48,824 nucleotides of DNA, from positions 1 to 48,824 of the forward strand of contig JALLOF010000011.1 in NCBI GenBank assembly GCA_027717595.1. The letters are read 5' to 3'. The stretch's first letter is position 1, and every line of letters begins with the position of its first letter. Both the position numbers and the translations under genes were made by a program. Below, in pieces: positions 24,903 to 33,750 of this stretch. This stretch comes from Nitrospinae bacterium AH_259_B05_G02_I21. GTDB lineage: Bacteria; JADFOP01. The notes beneath the pieces were generated by a model that did not search any database, was not told the DNA's origin, and saw only the letters and a program-made list of their open reading frames with translations.

Positions 24903-24931
24903 TTGCCCTTGCCCGCGGCGAGAACTATGAT
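24903..24931 (+). promoter_or_regulatory. Predicted sigma-70 promoter for the second metallo-beta-lactamase hydrolase
   Basis: TTGCCC at 24903-24908 and TATGAT at 24926-24931, 17-bp spacer. Transcription would start near 24938 and the gene at 24997. Confidence 0.5.
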
Positions 24932-24996
24932 ATGGTAAGTCCGCCTGCAACCCGCCCGGTATCGGTGCCGAAGCGGAGCGAAGGAGCCGCAGAGCG

Positions 24997-25644
24997 ATGA
25001 TCCTAAAAGCCGTCGAGGTCGGCCCCGAACTGAACTTCTGCTACCTGCTCGGCTGTAATAAGACGGGCATCGGGGCGATCGTCGACCCCTCCGAGGAGGT
25101 TCCCGCCATCCTCGAGCTCGCCGAGCGGGAAGGCATCTCAGTGCAGCATATCCTGCTCACCCACGCCCACGGAGACCATTGCTCCGGCGTGCCCGAGGTC
25201 GTCCAGGCGACGGGCGCCCCAATCGCCGTCCACGCCGCAGAGGCAGATAACTTCCAGGGGCATGGAGACTACAACGTTGTGGCCTTGCAGGACGGCGACA
25301 CAGTGGCGCTCGGCGAGGTGCACCTGGAGGTCATCCACACCCCAGGCCACTCGCCCGGCGGAGTGAGCTTCTACCACGCACCGTCCAAGCAGGTCCTGAC
25401 CGGCGATTGCCTCTTCGTGGGCTACTGCGGCCGGGCCGACCTCGTAGGGAGCGACCCCGAGGCGCTCTGGCGGAGCCTCCAGCGGCTCGCCGACCTCCCC
25501 GACGAAACCGTGACCTACCCGGGCCACAACTACGGGGTCACCCCCACCTCGACCATAGGTGAGCAAAAGGCCACCAACCCCTACTACCTATGCGCCTCGA
25601 TGGAGGAGTTCGTCGAGCTCAGGCTCTACGGCACGGTGGAGTAG
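24997..25644 (+). CDS. Metallo-beta-lactamase-fold hydrolase (glyoxalase II-like)
   Basis: A 215-aa hydrolase of the small glyoxalase II / persulfide-dioxygenase-like class. Metal ligands are in LLTHAHGDHCSG (THAHGDH), HTPGHSPGGVSF, LTGDCLFVGYCGRADLVGS and YPGHNYG. The C-terminal PTSTIGEQKATNPYY is conserved in the group and lies where glutathione-like thiols are bound. AGGAG precedes the ATG. The paralogue at 3807 shares the fold but differs in the end segment. The downstream gene follows at 2 nt, so they are co-transcribed. Confidence 0.88.
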   Translation: MILKAVEVGPELNFCYLLGCNKTGIGAIVDPSEEVPAILELAEREGISVQHILLTHAHGDHCSGVPEVVQATGAPIAVHAAEADNFQGHGDYNVVALQDGDTVALGEVHLEVIHTPGHSPGGVSFYHAPSKQVLTGDCLFVGYCGRADLVGSDPEALWRSLQRLADLPDETVTYPGHNYGVTPTSTIGEQKATNPYYLCASMEEFVELRLYGTVE

Positions 25645-25646
25645 GG

Positions 25647-27344
25647 GTGCCCACGCCCTCGGTGACGAAGCGAAAGAAGAAACAAACCAAGCGCAGGCCT
25701 AAGCCCGCGGCCGCCTCCCGCCGCCGTGCCCTGGCCGAGCGGTGGGCGGCCCTGGCCGATGCCTGGCTCGACGCAGGGGACGAGGAAGCACGGGATGGAT
25801 GTGTGGCGGAGGCCTGCTCCCTAGCCCTCGAGGATGGAAGCCCTCACGCCTTCTGGCAGGCCTTCAGCCGGGCCGGGCACTCACGGGCCGAAGCCCTCCT
25901 CGCCCTGGCCGCCGCGGCCGAAGCCAGCCAGCTCGCCCCGTCCCTAACCGATCTGCTGGAGCGGCCTCTCGCCGCCGGCCTCGCCCTTCGGGCGGCCGAG
26001 GCCCTGGGCGCATGCGGGAGTGAGGTCGGCGAGGACTTCACCCAGGCCCTCGCCCAAGCAAAGGAAGCGGCGGACACGCTGGCCGAGACCCTCAAGACAA
26101 CAGGCGACCCGGAGGCCATCACCCAGGCCGCCTCACCGCTCGAGGCGCTCGCCGAAGGCCCCGCCGTCTCATGCTTCCTTGAGGTCTTCGTTCACCTGAG
26201 CCCCGACGGGTGGATGGGCACGAGCCGCCTGGCGGGCCTCTCGCCGTCCCTCGATTCGGTCCTCGTCCTCGCGCTCGATGCGACGGCCTTGCCCGGCGCC
26301 GAGGCGGTCCCCCTGCTCCAGCGCCTGGCCCAGTCCGACACCAAGGCCACCGCCAAGCGGGCCCGCGCCCTGCTTCACAAGCTCAAAAGCCGCGGGGTGG
26401 ATGTGGACGAGGGGGAGAGCCCGGCCGTCTGGAGCCTCCCGCCCGCCGAGTCCGGGCCCGGCGAGGCCCTCGCCACCGGCTTTGACCCGGCCGGCCACCG
26501 CCTGGTCTGGCTCGCCCTGCCCGCCCCAGGCCGGGGTCTCCACGTCGGCTACGGGGTCATCGACGACGCTGCGGGGCTCCTGTCCTTCTCCTGGGGCTCC
26601 ATGACGAGGAAGCAGCTAGGCGAGGTCAAAGACGAGCTCGCAGACGAGCACGCCAAGCGGAAGATCCCCATCGTGGAGCTTGCGCCCAACGAGGCCGCCC
26701 TGCGGCTGGCAGAGGCCGCCGCCCGCTCGGAGGCGGCCGGTCGCGAGGTGCCGGAGGACTACCGGGCCTTCGAGCGCCTCCACCCACCTCCGCCGGGCCA
26801 GCCCACGGCCGCCATCTATGAGGCCATGCCGCCTGAGACGATAGAGCGCGCCCGCCACTCAACGAGCGCAACCCCCTCCCTGCTCGACGACCCCGAGGCG
26901 GTCGTCGGCTTCTGGCCGGTCGAGGCCGAGGCGGTGGCCCGGTCGGCCGAGCCCGCCGGCGAGGGCCGCATCATCATCGCCCCTTCTCCCCCCCAAGCGC
27001 CTGAGGCCGAGGAGACAGAGGCCGCCTGCGACCGGCTCTTCGCCGGGGAGCTCTTGGAGCGGCTCCTGGCCCGGATGGAGGAACAGGCGTTCGTCTTCTG
27101 GGCGGACGGCCAGCACGAGCGCGCCACCCTCTGCCTGGCCTGCGTGCTGCCGTTGCGGGACGACCCCCTCCTCAAACCCTCGGCCCACCCGTTCTGGCGG
27201 CTCTGGGCTGAGCGCCTGCTCCAGGCCCACCGTCAAGAGAGTCAGCGGGAGGAAGCCTCCGGTCGCCTCATAGTCACGCCCGAGGAGGCGGCGGCCGAGG
27301 CCGAGGCGGCCCGCCGAGGCTTTCCACCTCACCGCCCTCGCTGA
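25647..27344 (+). CDS. 565-aa protein of unknown function
   Basis: No family recognised. The N-terminus is very basic (TKRKKKQTKRRPKPAAASRR), which could bind nucleic acid. Residues about 35-255 are Ala/Leu-rich helices in a repeating arrangement, resembling a solenoid. A more mixed domain follows (about 265-330, with HRLVWLALPAPGRGLHVGYG) and the last part again is helical, with a Pro/Glu-rich linker near 445. No signal peptide or membrane helix is visible. The GTG at 25647 lies 2 nt after the stop of the hydrolase; a GTG at 25662 is an alternative. The coupling suggests a shared transcript, not necessarily a shared function. Confidence 0.7.
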   Translation: MPTPSVTKRKKKQTKRRPKPAAASRRRALAERWAALADAWLDAGDEEARDGCVAEACSLALEDGSPHAFWQAFSRAGHSRAEALLALAAAAEASQLAPSLTDLLERPLAAGLALRAAEALGACGSEVGEDFTQALAQAKEAADTLAETLKTTGDPEAITQAASPLEALAEGPAVSCFLEVFVHLSPDGWMGTSRLAGLSPSLDSVLVLALDATALPGAEAVPLLQRLAQSDTKATAKRARALLHKLKSRGVDVDEGESPAVWSLPPAESGPGEALATGFDPAGHRLVWLALPAPGRGLHVGYGVIDDAAGLLSFSWGSMTRKQLGEVKDELADEHAKRKIPIVELAPNEAALRLAEAAARSEAAGREVPEDYRAFERLHPPPPGQPTAAIYEAMPPETIERARHSTSATPSLLDDPEAVVGFWPVEAEAVARSAEPAGEGRIIIAPSPPQAPEAEETEAACDRLFAGELLERLLARMEEQAFVFWADGQHERATLCLACVLPLRDDPLLKPSAHPFWRLWAERLLQAHRQESQREEASGRLIVTPEEAAAEAEAARRGFPPHRPR

Positions 27345-27380
27345 CGACACGCCGCTGCATCCCCACTCCCTTTCGCCCAG

Positions 27381-27422
27381 GTGCGTCATTTGATTGACGA
27401 CACAGACGCCGTTTTGACGCAC
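27381..27422. promoter_or_regulatory. Inverted repeat upstream of the sigma-54 promoter
   Basis: GTGCGTCA at 27381-27388 and TGACGCAC at 27415-27422 are exact inverted copies with 26 bp between. They lie about 80-120 bp upstream of the predicted start of transcription, where an enhancer-binding activator would sit. Confidence 0.45.
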
Positions 27423-27474
27423 CTTTCATCGTCAGAAACGAGCTAATAGGCTTGAATTTGCTGGACTTACGAGA

Positions 27475-27489
27475 TGGCACGCCCTTTGC
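27475..27489 (+). promoter_or_regulatory. Predicted sigma-54 (-24/-12) promoter
   Basis: TGGCACG-CCCT-TTGC matches the RpoN consensus TGGCACG-N4-TTGC at every fixed position, with the GG/GC elements correctly spaced. The transcription start would be near 27501, 47 nt before the small gene. Confidence 0.7.
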
Positions 27490-27547
27490 CGTCAATATTC
27501 CGTCAAGAAGACTAATACACCGCCCCCTTAGGGGAGAGGAGGCTCCC

Positions 27548-27754
27548 GTGACCCCATTGTCTGATCCTTCAAAGGTCACCCAGTGCCGGATATGCAGCAT
27601 CACGGTACCGGTGGCGGACCTGCCGGGCCACCTCCTGGCCGACGCCAAGATGCTACGGGTCATCAAGTCCACCCGTCCAGAGTGGAACCGCCAGGAGTGC
27701 GAGGAGCACCTACGGGCGCTGTGCGTCTCCCACCATCGCGTACTGGAGAACTGA
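27548..27754 (+). CDS. 68-aa Cys/His-rich small protein under a sigma-54 promoter
   Basis: Small protein with two Cys/His groups that could bind zinc: QCRICSITV with a His about 14 residues on (DLPGHLL), then QECEEHLRALCVSHHRVL near the end. The start is the GTG at 27548, with GAGGAGG ending 6 nt before it; the ATG at 27452 lies upstream of the sigma-54 promoter and would not be on its transcript. I do not recognise a family. Sigma-54 control implies an inducible role such as nitrogen, stress or motility response, but which one is not readable here. Confidence 0.65.
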   Translation: MTPLSDPSKVTQCRICSITVPVADLPGHLLADAKMLRVIKSTRPEWNRQECEEHLRALCVSHHRVLEN

Positions 27755-27857
27755 CCGTCCCGAATCCTCCGGCCTTACGGCCCCGGCGCTGAAGTCCGGT
27801 CCTGTACTTTCAATCGATTCAAACGAAAAGGGCGTAGGAGCGGGCGACCGCTTCGCC

Positions 27858-29219
27858 TCAGCTTGGGCCCATACGGGCGAGCTCGTGGAGGTAGGCGATG
27901 AAGGCACGGACGCCGCCTTCGAAGTGGCTGGGCTCGAACTTTTCGTTCGGCGAGTGGGGGTTGTCGTCGACCGCACAGATGGGCATGAGCACCACGGGTA
28001 CCCCCAGATGCTCTTTCAGCCAGAGTGCCGCCGGGATGGAACCACCCTCACGGATCAATAGCGGCTCGGCGCCGAAGCCGACCCGCATGGCGCGGCGAGC
28101 GGCCTGGTAGTGTGGGCCAGCGGTGTCGGCCACGAAGGGAGCCGCGGCGCTCTCCAGCGTGACGGCGGCTTCAGGGCAGTGGCAGGCCACATGGTCCACC
28201 AGGGCGGCGAAGAGAGCCTCCGGCTCCTGGTCCGGCACCAGCCGCATGCTCACCTTGGCCTCAGCGAAGGCAGGGACGATGGTCTTGGCCCCCGGGCCCG
28301 TGTAGCCGCCCGTGATGCCGTGGACCTCGAAGGTCGGCTCGACCCACCGGCGGGCCAGAACCGCGACCTTCTCCTCGACCAGCAACTCCTCCACCCCGAG
28401 CCGCTCGCGGTAGGCCGCCAAATCGAGGGGCACCTGGGCGAATTGCTCCCGCTCGGCCTCGCTGAGGGGGCGGACCTGGTCGTAGAAGCCGTCGACGGCC
28501 ACCGAGCCGTCGGGCGCGGCGATGGTCGCCAGAAGGTGGGCGAGTCGAACGTGCGGGTTGGCCACCACGCCGCCGTGTATGCCCGAGTGGAGATCGACCG
28601 CAGGGCCTGGGACGGTGATGTAGGCGTAGACGATGCCCCGAAGCCCGTAGCAGAGCGACGGGGTCGCAGGGGCCACCCATAGACTGTCGGAGATGAGCAC
28701 GCTGTCTGCCTGCAAAAGTTCCCCGTGTTTGAGGATGCATCCCTCGAGGTGCTTGGAGCCGATCTCTTCCTCTCCCTCGAGGAGGAACTTCACCCCGACC
28801 GGCAGCCCTTCGCCTTCGAGGCAGCACTCCACGGCCTTGATGAGGGCCATGGCCGGGCCCTTGTTGTCTGACACGCCCCGGGCGACCCACCGCCCGTCGG
28901 TCTCGGTGAGGGTGAAGGGGTCCGAGCTCCAGCCGTCCTCGCTCCGGGCGGGCTGGACGTCGTAGTGGCCGTAGATGAGCACGGTCGGAGCGCCAGGGGG
29001 ACCGGGCGCCTCGGCGAAGAGGGCCGGGATGCCGCCGGTCTCGAGCTCGCGGGCCGTGAGGCCCCTCTGGCGGAGGTGCTCCTCCAGAAAGAGACGACAG
29101 AGGGTGAGCGGCTCCTCGTAGGCCGGGTCCGTGGAGACGGATGGGAAGGCGACGAAGGCTTTCAGTTCTTCAACGAACGCCTGGAGGTGGGTATCGAGAT
29201 GCTTGAGGGCGAGCTCCAC
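27858..29219 (-). CDS. M20-family metallodipeptidase
   Basis: A 453-aa zinc dipeptidase of the M20 (carnosinase/PepV-like) group. The metal-binding His is in YGHYDVQPA, the bridging Asp in SDNKGPAM, the catalytic Glu in LLEGEEEIGS, and the last His in AVDDNPHSPNEK. The dimerisation lid domain lies between about residues 200 and 310 (DLHSGIHGGVVANPHVRL). It probably cleaves short peptides in the cytoplasm. The gene is in the same direction as ddl, 74 nt downstream, which may link it to peptide or D-amino-acid turnover (inference). Confidence 0.9.
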   Translation of the reverse strand: MELALKHLDTHLQAFVEELKAFVAFPSVSTDPAYEEPLTLCRLFLEEHLRQRGLTARELETGGIPALFAEAPGPPGAPTVLIYGHYDVQPARSEDGWSSDPFTLTETDGRWVARGVSDNKGPAMALIKAVECCLEGEGLPVGVKFLLEGEEEIGSKHLEGCILKHGELLQADSVLISDSLWVAPATPSLCYGLRGIVYAYITVPGPAVDLHSGIHGGVVANPHVRLAHLLATIAAPDGSVAVDGFYDQVRPLSEAEREQFAQVPLDLAAYRERLGVEELLVEEKVAVLARRWVEPTFEVHGITGGYTGPGAKTIVPAFAEAKVSMRLVPDQEPEALFAALVDHVACHCPEAAVTLESAAAPFVADTAGPHYQAARRAMRVGFGAEPLLIREGGSIPAALWLKEHLGVPVVLMPICAVDDNPHSPNEKFEPSHFEGGVRAFIAYLHELARMGPS

Positions 29220-29293
29220 GACGAATCCTTATCGTCGATTCAGGCCCGCACGATCAAGGCCCATGGACACACCGGCGGGCGGGGCCGAGACAC

Positions 29294-30415
29294 CTACACG
29301 TCCTCTCCAGGCCGGAAGGTTGTCTTGGAGCGGGCCTTGTCTTCGTGTCGCTCCAGGGCGAGCTCGATGAGCCGGTCGACGAGCTCCGCGTAGCCGACGC
29401 CGGTCGCCTCGAAGAGCTTCGGGTAGGCGCTTGTTGCGGTAAAGCCGGGGATGGTGTTGATCTCGTTGACGTAGACCTGGCCCGTCGCCCGCTCCATGAG
29501 CATATCGACCCGGGCGAGCCCCGCGCAATCGACGGCCCGAAAGCCCCACAGGGCATACTCGCGCACCGTCTCGGCCACAGCCTCATCAATCTCGGCCGGG
29601 ATGATCAGCTCGCAGCCGCCGGGGAGGTATTTGGCTTCGTAGTCGTAGAACTCCCGGTTGGTGATGACCTCCCCGACCACGCTGGCGATAGGCTCGTCAT
29701 TGCCAAGGACGCTGCACTCGAGCTCCCGGCACTCGATGCCCTGCTCGACGATTATCTTCCGGTCGTACATGGCGGCCACGTCGAGGGCCCGCTCGAGGCC
29801 CGCCCGGTCCTTGGCCTTGGATACGCCGACGGAGCTTCCGAGGTTGGTCGGCTTGACGAACACCGGATAGGTAAAGCCCGCCTCCACCTCGTCGAGGACC
29901 GCCTTGCCCTCGGCCTCCCACCGCTTGCGCTTGAACTCCCTGAACGGCAGCTGCGGAAGGCCCGCCGCGGCGAAGCAGGCCTTCATCACGGCTTTGTCCA
30001 TCCCCGCGGCGCTGGCGGTAACCCCGCCGCCCACGTAGGGCAGGCCGGCCAGCTCGAGCAGGCCCTGGACCGTGCCGTCCTCCCCATAGGGGCCGTGGAG
30101 GACTGGGAAGACGACATCAATGCTCACGGTGGTCGGCTTGTGGTCGAGCCCCCCAAGTGTGAGCAGCCCTTTGGTGGACGGGTCCCCCGGGATGAAGGTC
30201 AGCTCCTCGATGTTCGGCTCCTCACCGCCGGCCAACGTCTCCAGCGGGTCGCCCGATACGAACCATCGGCCCTCGGGGGTGATGCCAACCAGGATGACCT
30301 CGTACTTGGCCGGATTGAGGGCGGCGATGACCGAGCGGGCGCTGGCAAGGCTGACCTCGTGCTCGCCCGATCGACCGCCGAATAAGACCGCCACCCGCAG
30401 CTTCATCGATGCCAT
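29294..30415 (-). CDS. ddl: D-alanine--D-alanine ligase
   Basis: A 373-aa ATP-grasp ligase making D-Ala-D-Ala for peptidoglycan. It begins RVAVLFGGRSGEHEVSLASA, the family's first signature; then LHGPYGEDGTVQGLLELAGL, KPTNLGSSVGVSKAKD (ATP-grasp), and ARVDMLMERATGQVYVNEIN and NTIPGFTATSAYPKL at the C-terminal end. An AGGAG lies 7 nt before the ATG at 30415; a second ATG three codons on is less well placed. It is the only clear peptidoglycan precursor gene here apart from the possible sugar salvage operon. Confidence 0.94.
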   Translation of the reverse strand: MASMKLRVAVLFGGRSGEHEVSLASARSVIAALNPAKYEVILVGITPEGRWFVSGDPLETLAGGEEPNIEELTFIPGDPSTKGLLTLGGLDHKPTTVSIDVVFPVLHGPYGEDGTVQGLLELAGLPYVGGGVTASAAGMDKAVMKACFAAAGLPQLPFREFKRKRWEAEGKAVLDEVEAGFTYPVFVKPTNLGSSVGVSKAKDRAGLERALDVAAMYDRKIIVEQGIECRELECSVLGNDEPIASVVGEVITNREFYDYEAKYLPGGCELIIPAEIDEAVAETVREYALWGFRAVDCAGLARVDMLMERATGQVYVNEINTIPGFTATSAYPKLFEATGVGYAELVDRLIELALERHEDKARSKTTFRPGEDV

Positions 30416-30548
30416 GAGATGTCTCCTGTGGAGGAGGACACGGGGCTCCGCCCACGGTGTAAGTAGGATTGCTCCTTCTTTACCATACGGGTCTCGGCGG
30501 GGTCAATGTACAAGAGGGGCGCACGGGTCGCAGCAGGAGATTTTACGC

Positions 30549-30577
30549 TTGAAAGCCCAGGGAGTCTTTGTTACAAT
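30549..30577 (+). promoter_or_regulatory. Predicted sigma-70 promoter of the fabG-acp-fabF operon
   Basis: TTGAAA at 30549-30554 and TACAAT at 30572-30577 with a 17-bp spacer. Transcription would start near 30584, giving a leader of about 42 nt. Confidence 0.6.
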
Positions 30578-30625
30578 TTGCCCCGATATTTTGCCCCTGA
30601 ATGGCGGTAGGCCACTGAATTTGGA

Positions 30626-31378
30626 ATGCTTATGGGACGACTGGCGGGCCGCGCGGTCCTGGTCACCGGCGGCTCCAGAGGCATCGGTCGGTCCTGTGTT
30701 GAGCTGGCCGCCGCCGAGGGGGCGCGGGTTGCCTTTACATACAGAGCCAACACCGCTGCTGCTGAGGCAACCACCGCAGCCGTTCGGGCCACGGGTGTTG
30801 AATGCCTCGCCCTGCAGGCCGACGGCACCGACCGGTCCCAGGTCCAAGCCGCCGTCCAGGCAGTCGTTGAGGCCTTTGATCGGATCGACGTTCTCATCAA
30901 CAACGCCGGCATCATCCGAGACCAGCTGATGGTAGCGATGGAACCGGATGATTGGGACGCGGTGCTGGCCACCAACCTGGGAGGCACGTTCCACTTCACC
31001 CAGGAGGTGGCCCAGCCCATGATGCTCCAGAAGGCCGGCCGCATCATCAACCTCTCCTCGGCCGCCGCAACCCAGGGCGGCCGTGGTCAGGCGAACTACG
31101 CCGCCAGCAAGGCCGCCATCGAGGCCTTCACCCGGGCCTGCGCCGTGGAGCTCGCTCCCAAGGGCATCACGGTCAACGCCGTAGCTCCGGGCCTCATCGA
31201 GACCGATATGAGCCGTGAGGTCCGCAGCCTGGCGGGAGACAGAATACGCGAGGAGATCGCGCTACGGCGCTTTGGCATGCCAGAGGAGGTGGCTCGAGTG
31301 GTCCTCTTTCTCGCTTCGGACGAGGCCACTTACATCACCGGCCAGGTGATTCACGTCGACGGGGGATTGCGCCTCTAG
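30626..31378 (+). CDS. fabG: 3-oxoacyl-ACP reductase (FabG type)
   Basis: A 250-aa short-chain dehydrogenase/reductase. The NADPH-binding TGGSRGIG is at residues 14-21, NNAG at 102-105, catalytic Ser 145, Tyr 158 and Lys 162 in YAASK, with structural Asn 117. FabG reduces 3-ketoacyl-ACP in fatty acid or polyketide-like chain building. The ATG at 30626 is chosen; a second ATG two codons later is possible. It lies in a set with an acyl carrier protein and a ketosynthase but without FabD, FabH or a dehydratase. The module may serve a special acyl chain rather than bulk fatty acid synthesis (inference). Confidence 0.9.
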   Translation: MLMGRLAGRAVLVTGGSRGIGRSCVELAAAEGARVAFTYRANTAAAEATTAAVRATGVECLALQADGTDRSQVQAAVQAVVEAFDRIDVLINNAGIIRDQLMVAMEPDDWDAVLATNLGGTFHFTQEVAQPMMLQKAGRIINLSSAAATQGGRGQANYAASKAAIEAFTRACAVELAPKGITVNAVAPGLIETDMSREVRSLAGDRIREEIALRRFGMPEEVARVVLFLASDEATYITGQVIHVDGGLRL

Positions 31379-31488
31379 GCACCCCCACGCCGAGACCGGG
31401 AACCCATCGCCGAGAGGGTGGCGGAGCACCCCGCGCGGGCATCCCATCGACCACTGCGGGACCAGCCGCAAGAGAGGGGCTTGGATCT

Positions 31489-31890
31489 ATGGACAACAAC
31501 CAGGTCTTTGATGAGGTGCGGGCGATTATCTTGGAAGCCCTGGGAGTGGATGAAAAGGAGGTCGAGCTGAAAACCCGGCTCATCGAAGAGCTGGACGCCG
31601 AGAGCCTTGATTTTTTGGATATCGTCTTTCGTCTTGAGCGGTCCTTCGGCATCAAGATTCCGCGGGGTGAGATCGAGCGGAACGCCCGAGGGGGACTTTC
31701 CGATGAGGAGTTCGAGGACAACGGCATGGTCACGCCCGAGGGCCTGGAGGCTCTTCAGCGCGTCATGCCCGAGGTGGACCCCATCTACTTCAAGGACGGC
31801 CTGGCGGTCAGGGACATCCCGCGGCTCTTCACCGTCGAAACCTTCTACAACATCATCCTGGCGAAGCTCGCCGAGCAAGGACGCCCCTAG
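31489..31890 (+). CDS. Extended acyl carrier protein
   Basis: A 133-aa phosphopantetheine carrier. The attachment Ser is S39 in LDAESLDFLD, followed by the helix IVFRLERSFGIKIPRGEIE. Ordinary ACPs are about 80 aa; here a segment of some 40-50 residues with NGMVTPEGLEALQRVMPEVD is inserted before the final helix LFTVETFYNIILAKL. Such long ACPs are seen with dedicated FabG/FabF sets. An SD-like GAGAGGGG lies ahead of the ATG. It is the acyl holder for the flanking reductase and synthase. Confidence 0.88.
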   Translation: MDNNQVFDEVRAIILEALGVDEKEVELKTRLIEELDAESLDFLDIVFRLERSFGIKIPRGEIERNARGGLSDEEFEDNGMVTPEGLEALQRVMPEVDPIYFKDGLAVRDIPRLFTVETFYNIILAKLAEQGRP

Positions 31891-31931
31891 CCGGCTGTCG
31901 TGAGTCTGCTCGCCTCCAAAGGAGCGGGAAC

Positions 31932-33239
31932 GTGAACGAGCAACACCCTCGCAGGGTGGTCATCACGGGAGTCGGGGCGATTACCCCGCTGGGCAACGAC
32001 TGGCCCACCAGCTGGTCGGGCATCGTCAACGGGGCCAGCGGCGTGGGCCCCATCACCCTCTTCGACGCCTCCACCTTCCCCTCGTCCATCGCCGCCGAAG
32101 TGAAAGACTTCGACCCGGCGCCCTTCATGCCCCACAAGAAGCACCTGAAGTTCGCCAACCGCTTCACGACCTTCGGCCTTGCGGCCGCCCGAGAGGCCGT
32201 CGACGACGCCAAGCTCAATCCCGCCGGGCTCGACCCGACCCGCTTCGGGATCATCATCGGCGCCGGCCAGGAGAAGTACAACCTGGCCGAGCTGGCCGAG
32301 TTCGTACAGCTCTTCGGCCAGGCCCACCGCGTCGACTACGAAGCGCTCGGCACCTACGGCTGGCAGGTCGCCAACCCCAACAACCTGCTCAAGAGCCAGC
32401 TCAACCTGACCGCCAGCCTTCTGGCCATCGCCTACGGCGCCGTGGGCCTCAACCTCACGGTCCACTCCGCCTGCGCCTCGAGCCAGTCCATAGGGGACGC
32501 CTTCAACATCATCCGCCGGGGCGACCTCGATGTGGCCATATCCGGCGGCGTGGATTCCATGATCGACGAGACCTCTCTGACCGGCTTCTGCCTGCTCCAG
32601 ACCCTATCGGCGCGCAACGACGAGCCGACCCGGGCGAGCCGGCCCTTCGACCTAGACCGCGACGGCTTCGTCCTCGGCGAGGGCGCGGGCATGATGGTGC
32701 TTGAGTCGCTCGAGCACGCCCTGGCCCGCGGAGCGTCCATCCGCGGCGAAGTGCTCGGCTACGGCTCTTCCTCCAACGCCTACCGCATCACCGACATCCC
32801 ACCGGCCGGAGAAGGCGCCGTGGTCTCGATGCGCCTGAGCCTGGAGGACGCGGGCCTTGAGCCCGAGGCGGTCGACTACGTCAACGCCCACGGCACCTCG
32901 ACCAAGATGAACGACGCCTCCGAGACCCGAGCCCTTAAGGCCGTCTTCGGCGACCACGCCGACCAGGTGCCGGCCTCCTCCACCAAGAGCCAGATCGGCC
33001 ACCTCATCTCCGCCGCCGGAACGGTGGAGCTGCTGGTGTGTCTGTCGGCCATCGAGGAGGACGTGCTCCCGCCGACCATCAACTACGAGACTCCCGATCC
33101 GGAGTGCGACCTCGACTACGTGCCCAACGTCGCCCGGCCCAAGCCCATCGAGGTGGCGCTGTCGAACTCCTTCGGCTTCGGCGGCTCCAACTGCTCCATC
33201 ATCATCGGGCGATACCGCCCCGAAGGGCGAGGAGCCTGA
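31932..33239 (+). CDS. fabF: Beta-ketoacyl-ACP synthase II (FabF type)
   Basis: A 435-aa condensing enzyme. The active-site Cys 181 is in HSACASS, with His 320 in NAHGTST and His 357 in QIGHLISAAG, and the glycine-rich end NSFGFGGSNCS. The GHL-x-SAAG has Ser where Gly is common. It extends acyl-ACP with malonyl-ACP. The start is the GTG at 31932 with GGAG upstream. An insertion near 118-160 (YNLAELAEFVQLFGQAHRVD) is longer than in E. coli FabF. Confidence 0.9.
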   Translation: MNEQHPRRVVITGVGAITPLGNDWPTSWSGIVNGASGVGPITLFDASTFPSSIAAEVKDFDPAPFMPHKKHLKFANRFTTFGLAAAREAVDDAKLNPAGLDPTRFGIIIGAGQEKYNLAELAEFVQLFGQAHRVDYEALGTYGWQVANPNNLLKSQLNLTASLLAIAYGAVGLNLTVHSACASSQSIGDAFNIIRRGDLDVAISGGVDSMIDETSLTGFCLLQTLSARNDEPTRASRPFDLDRDGFVLGEGAGMMVLESLEHALARGASIRGEVLGYGSSSNAYRITDIPPAGEGAVVSMRLSLEDAGLEPEAVDYVNAHGTSTKMNDASETRALKAVFGDHADQVPASSTKSQIGHLISAAGTVELLVCLSAIEEDVLPPTINYETPDPECDLDYVPNVARPKPIEVALSNSFGFGGSNCSIIIGRYRPEGRGA

Positions 33240-33261
33240 CGGACGAAGGAGCCGCCCGCCG

Positions 33262-33750
33262 ATGAGCGTGCTTGCCAAGGTCATCCACCTGCTCTCCGTG
33301 AGCATCTGGCTCGGCTCGGTCGCCTTCGTCTCCTTCGTGGCCGCGCCGATCATCTTCCGCACTCTGCCCCGCCAGCAGGCGGGCGATGTGATGGGCGCCA
33401 TCTTTCCCGCCTACTACAGCGTGGGCCTCGTCTGCGGAGCCGTGGCGATCCTCGCGCTGCTTGCGGCCATCGGCTTCGGAGGAGGATGGACGCTTCGCAC
33501 AGGCGCCGTTGGTCTGTTCCTCGTCGTCATGCTTGGGGCCAACATCTACGCCGGCTTCGTCGTCCAGCCCAAGGCCCATCAGGTGAAGGTCGAGATGCGC
33601 CAGGCGGCTTCCGGCCCCGAAGCCGAACCGCCTGCGAAGCTCAAGGCGGACTTCGACCGCCTCCACGCCCGAAGCGTCCGGCTCAACGCCGTCGTGCTCG
33701 CAGGCGGCCTTCTCGTCCTGCTCCTCTCCGCCTTTGGGCTGGAGGTCTGA
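33262..33750 (+). CDS. DUF4149-like membrane protein
   Basis: A 162-aa integral membrane protein with four hydrophobic segments: residues about 5-30, 50-70, 78-100 and 138-160. Its start, VIHLLSVSIWLGSVAFVSFV, and the QPKAHQVK segment followed by a conserved helix agree with DUF4149 (TMEM205-like). The function is unknown. AGGAG precedes the ATG, and the gene follows fabF by 22 nt, so it is probably the last gene of that operon. Confidence 0.8.
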   Translation: MSVLAKVIHLLSVSIWLGSVAFVSFVAAPIIFRTLPRQQAGDVMGAIFPAYYSVGLVCGAVAILALLAAIGFGGGWTLRTGAVGLFLVVMLGANIYAGFVVQPKAHQVKVEMRQAASGPEAEPPAKLKADFDRLHARSVRLNAVVLAGGLLVLLLSAFGLEV

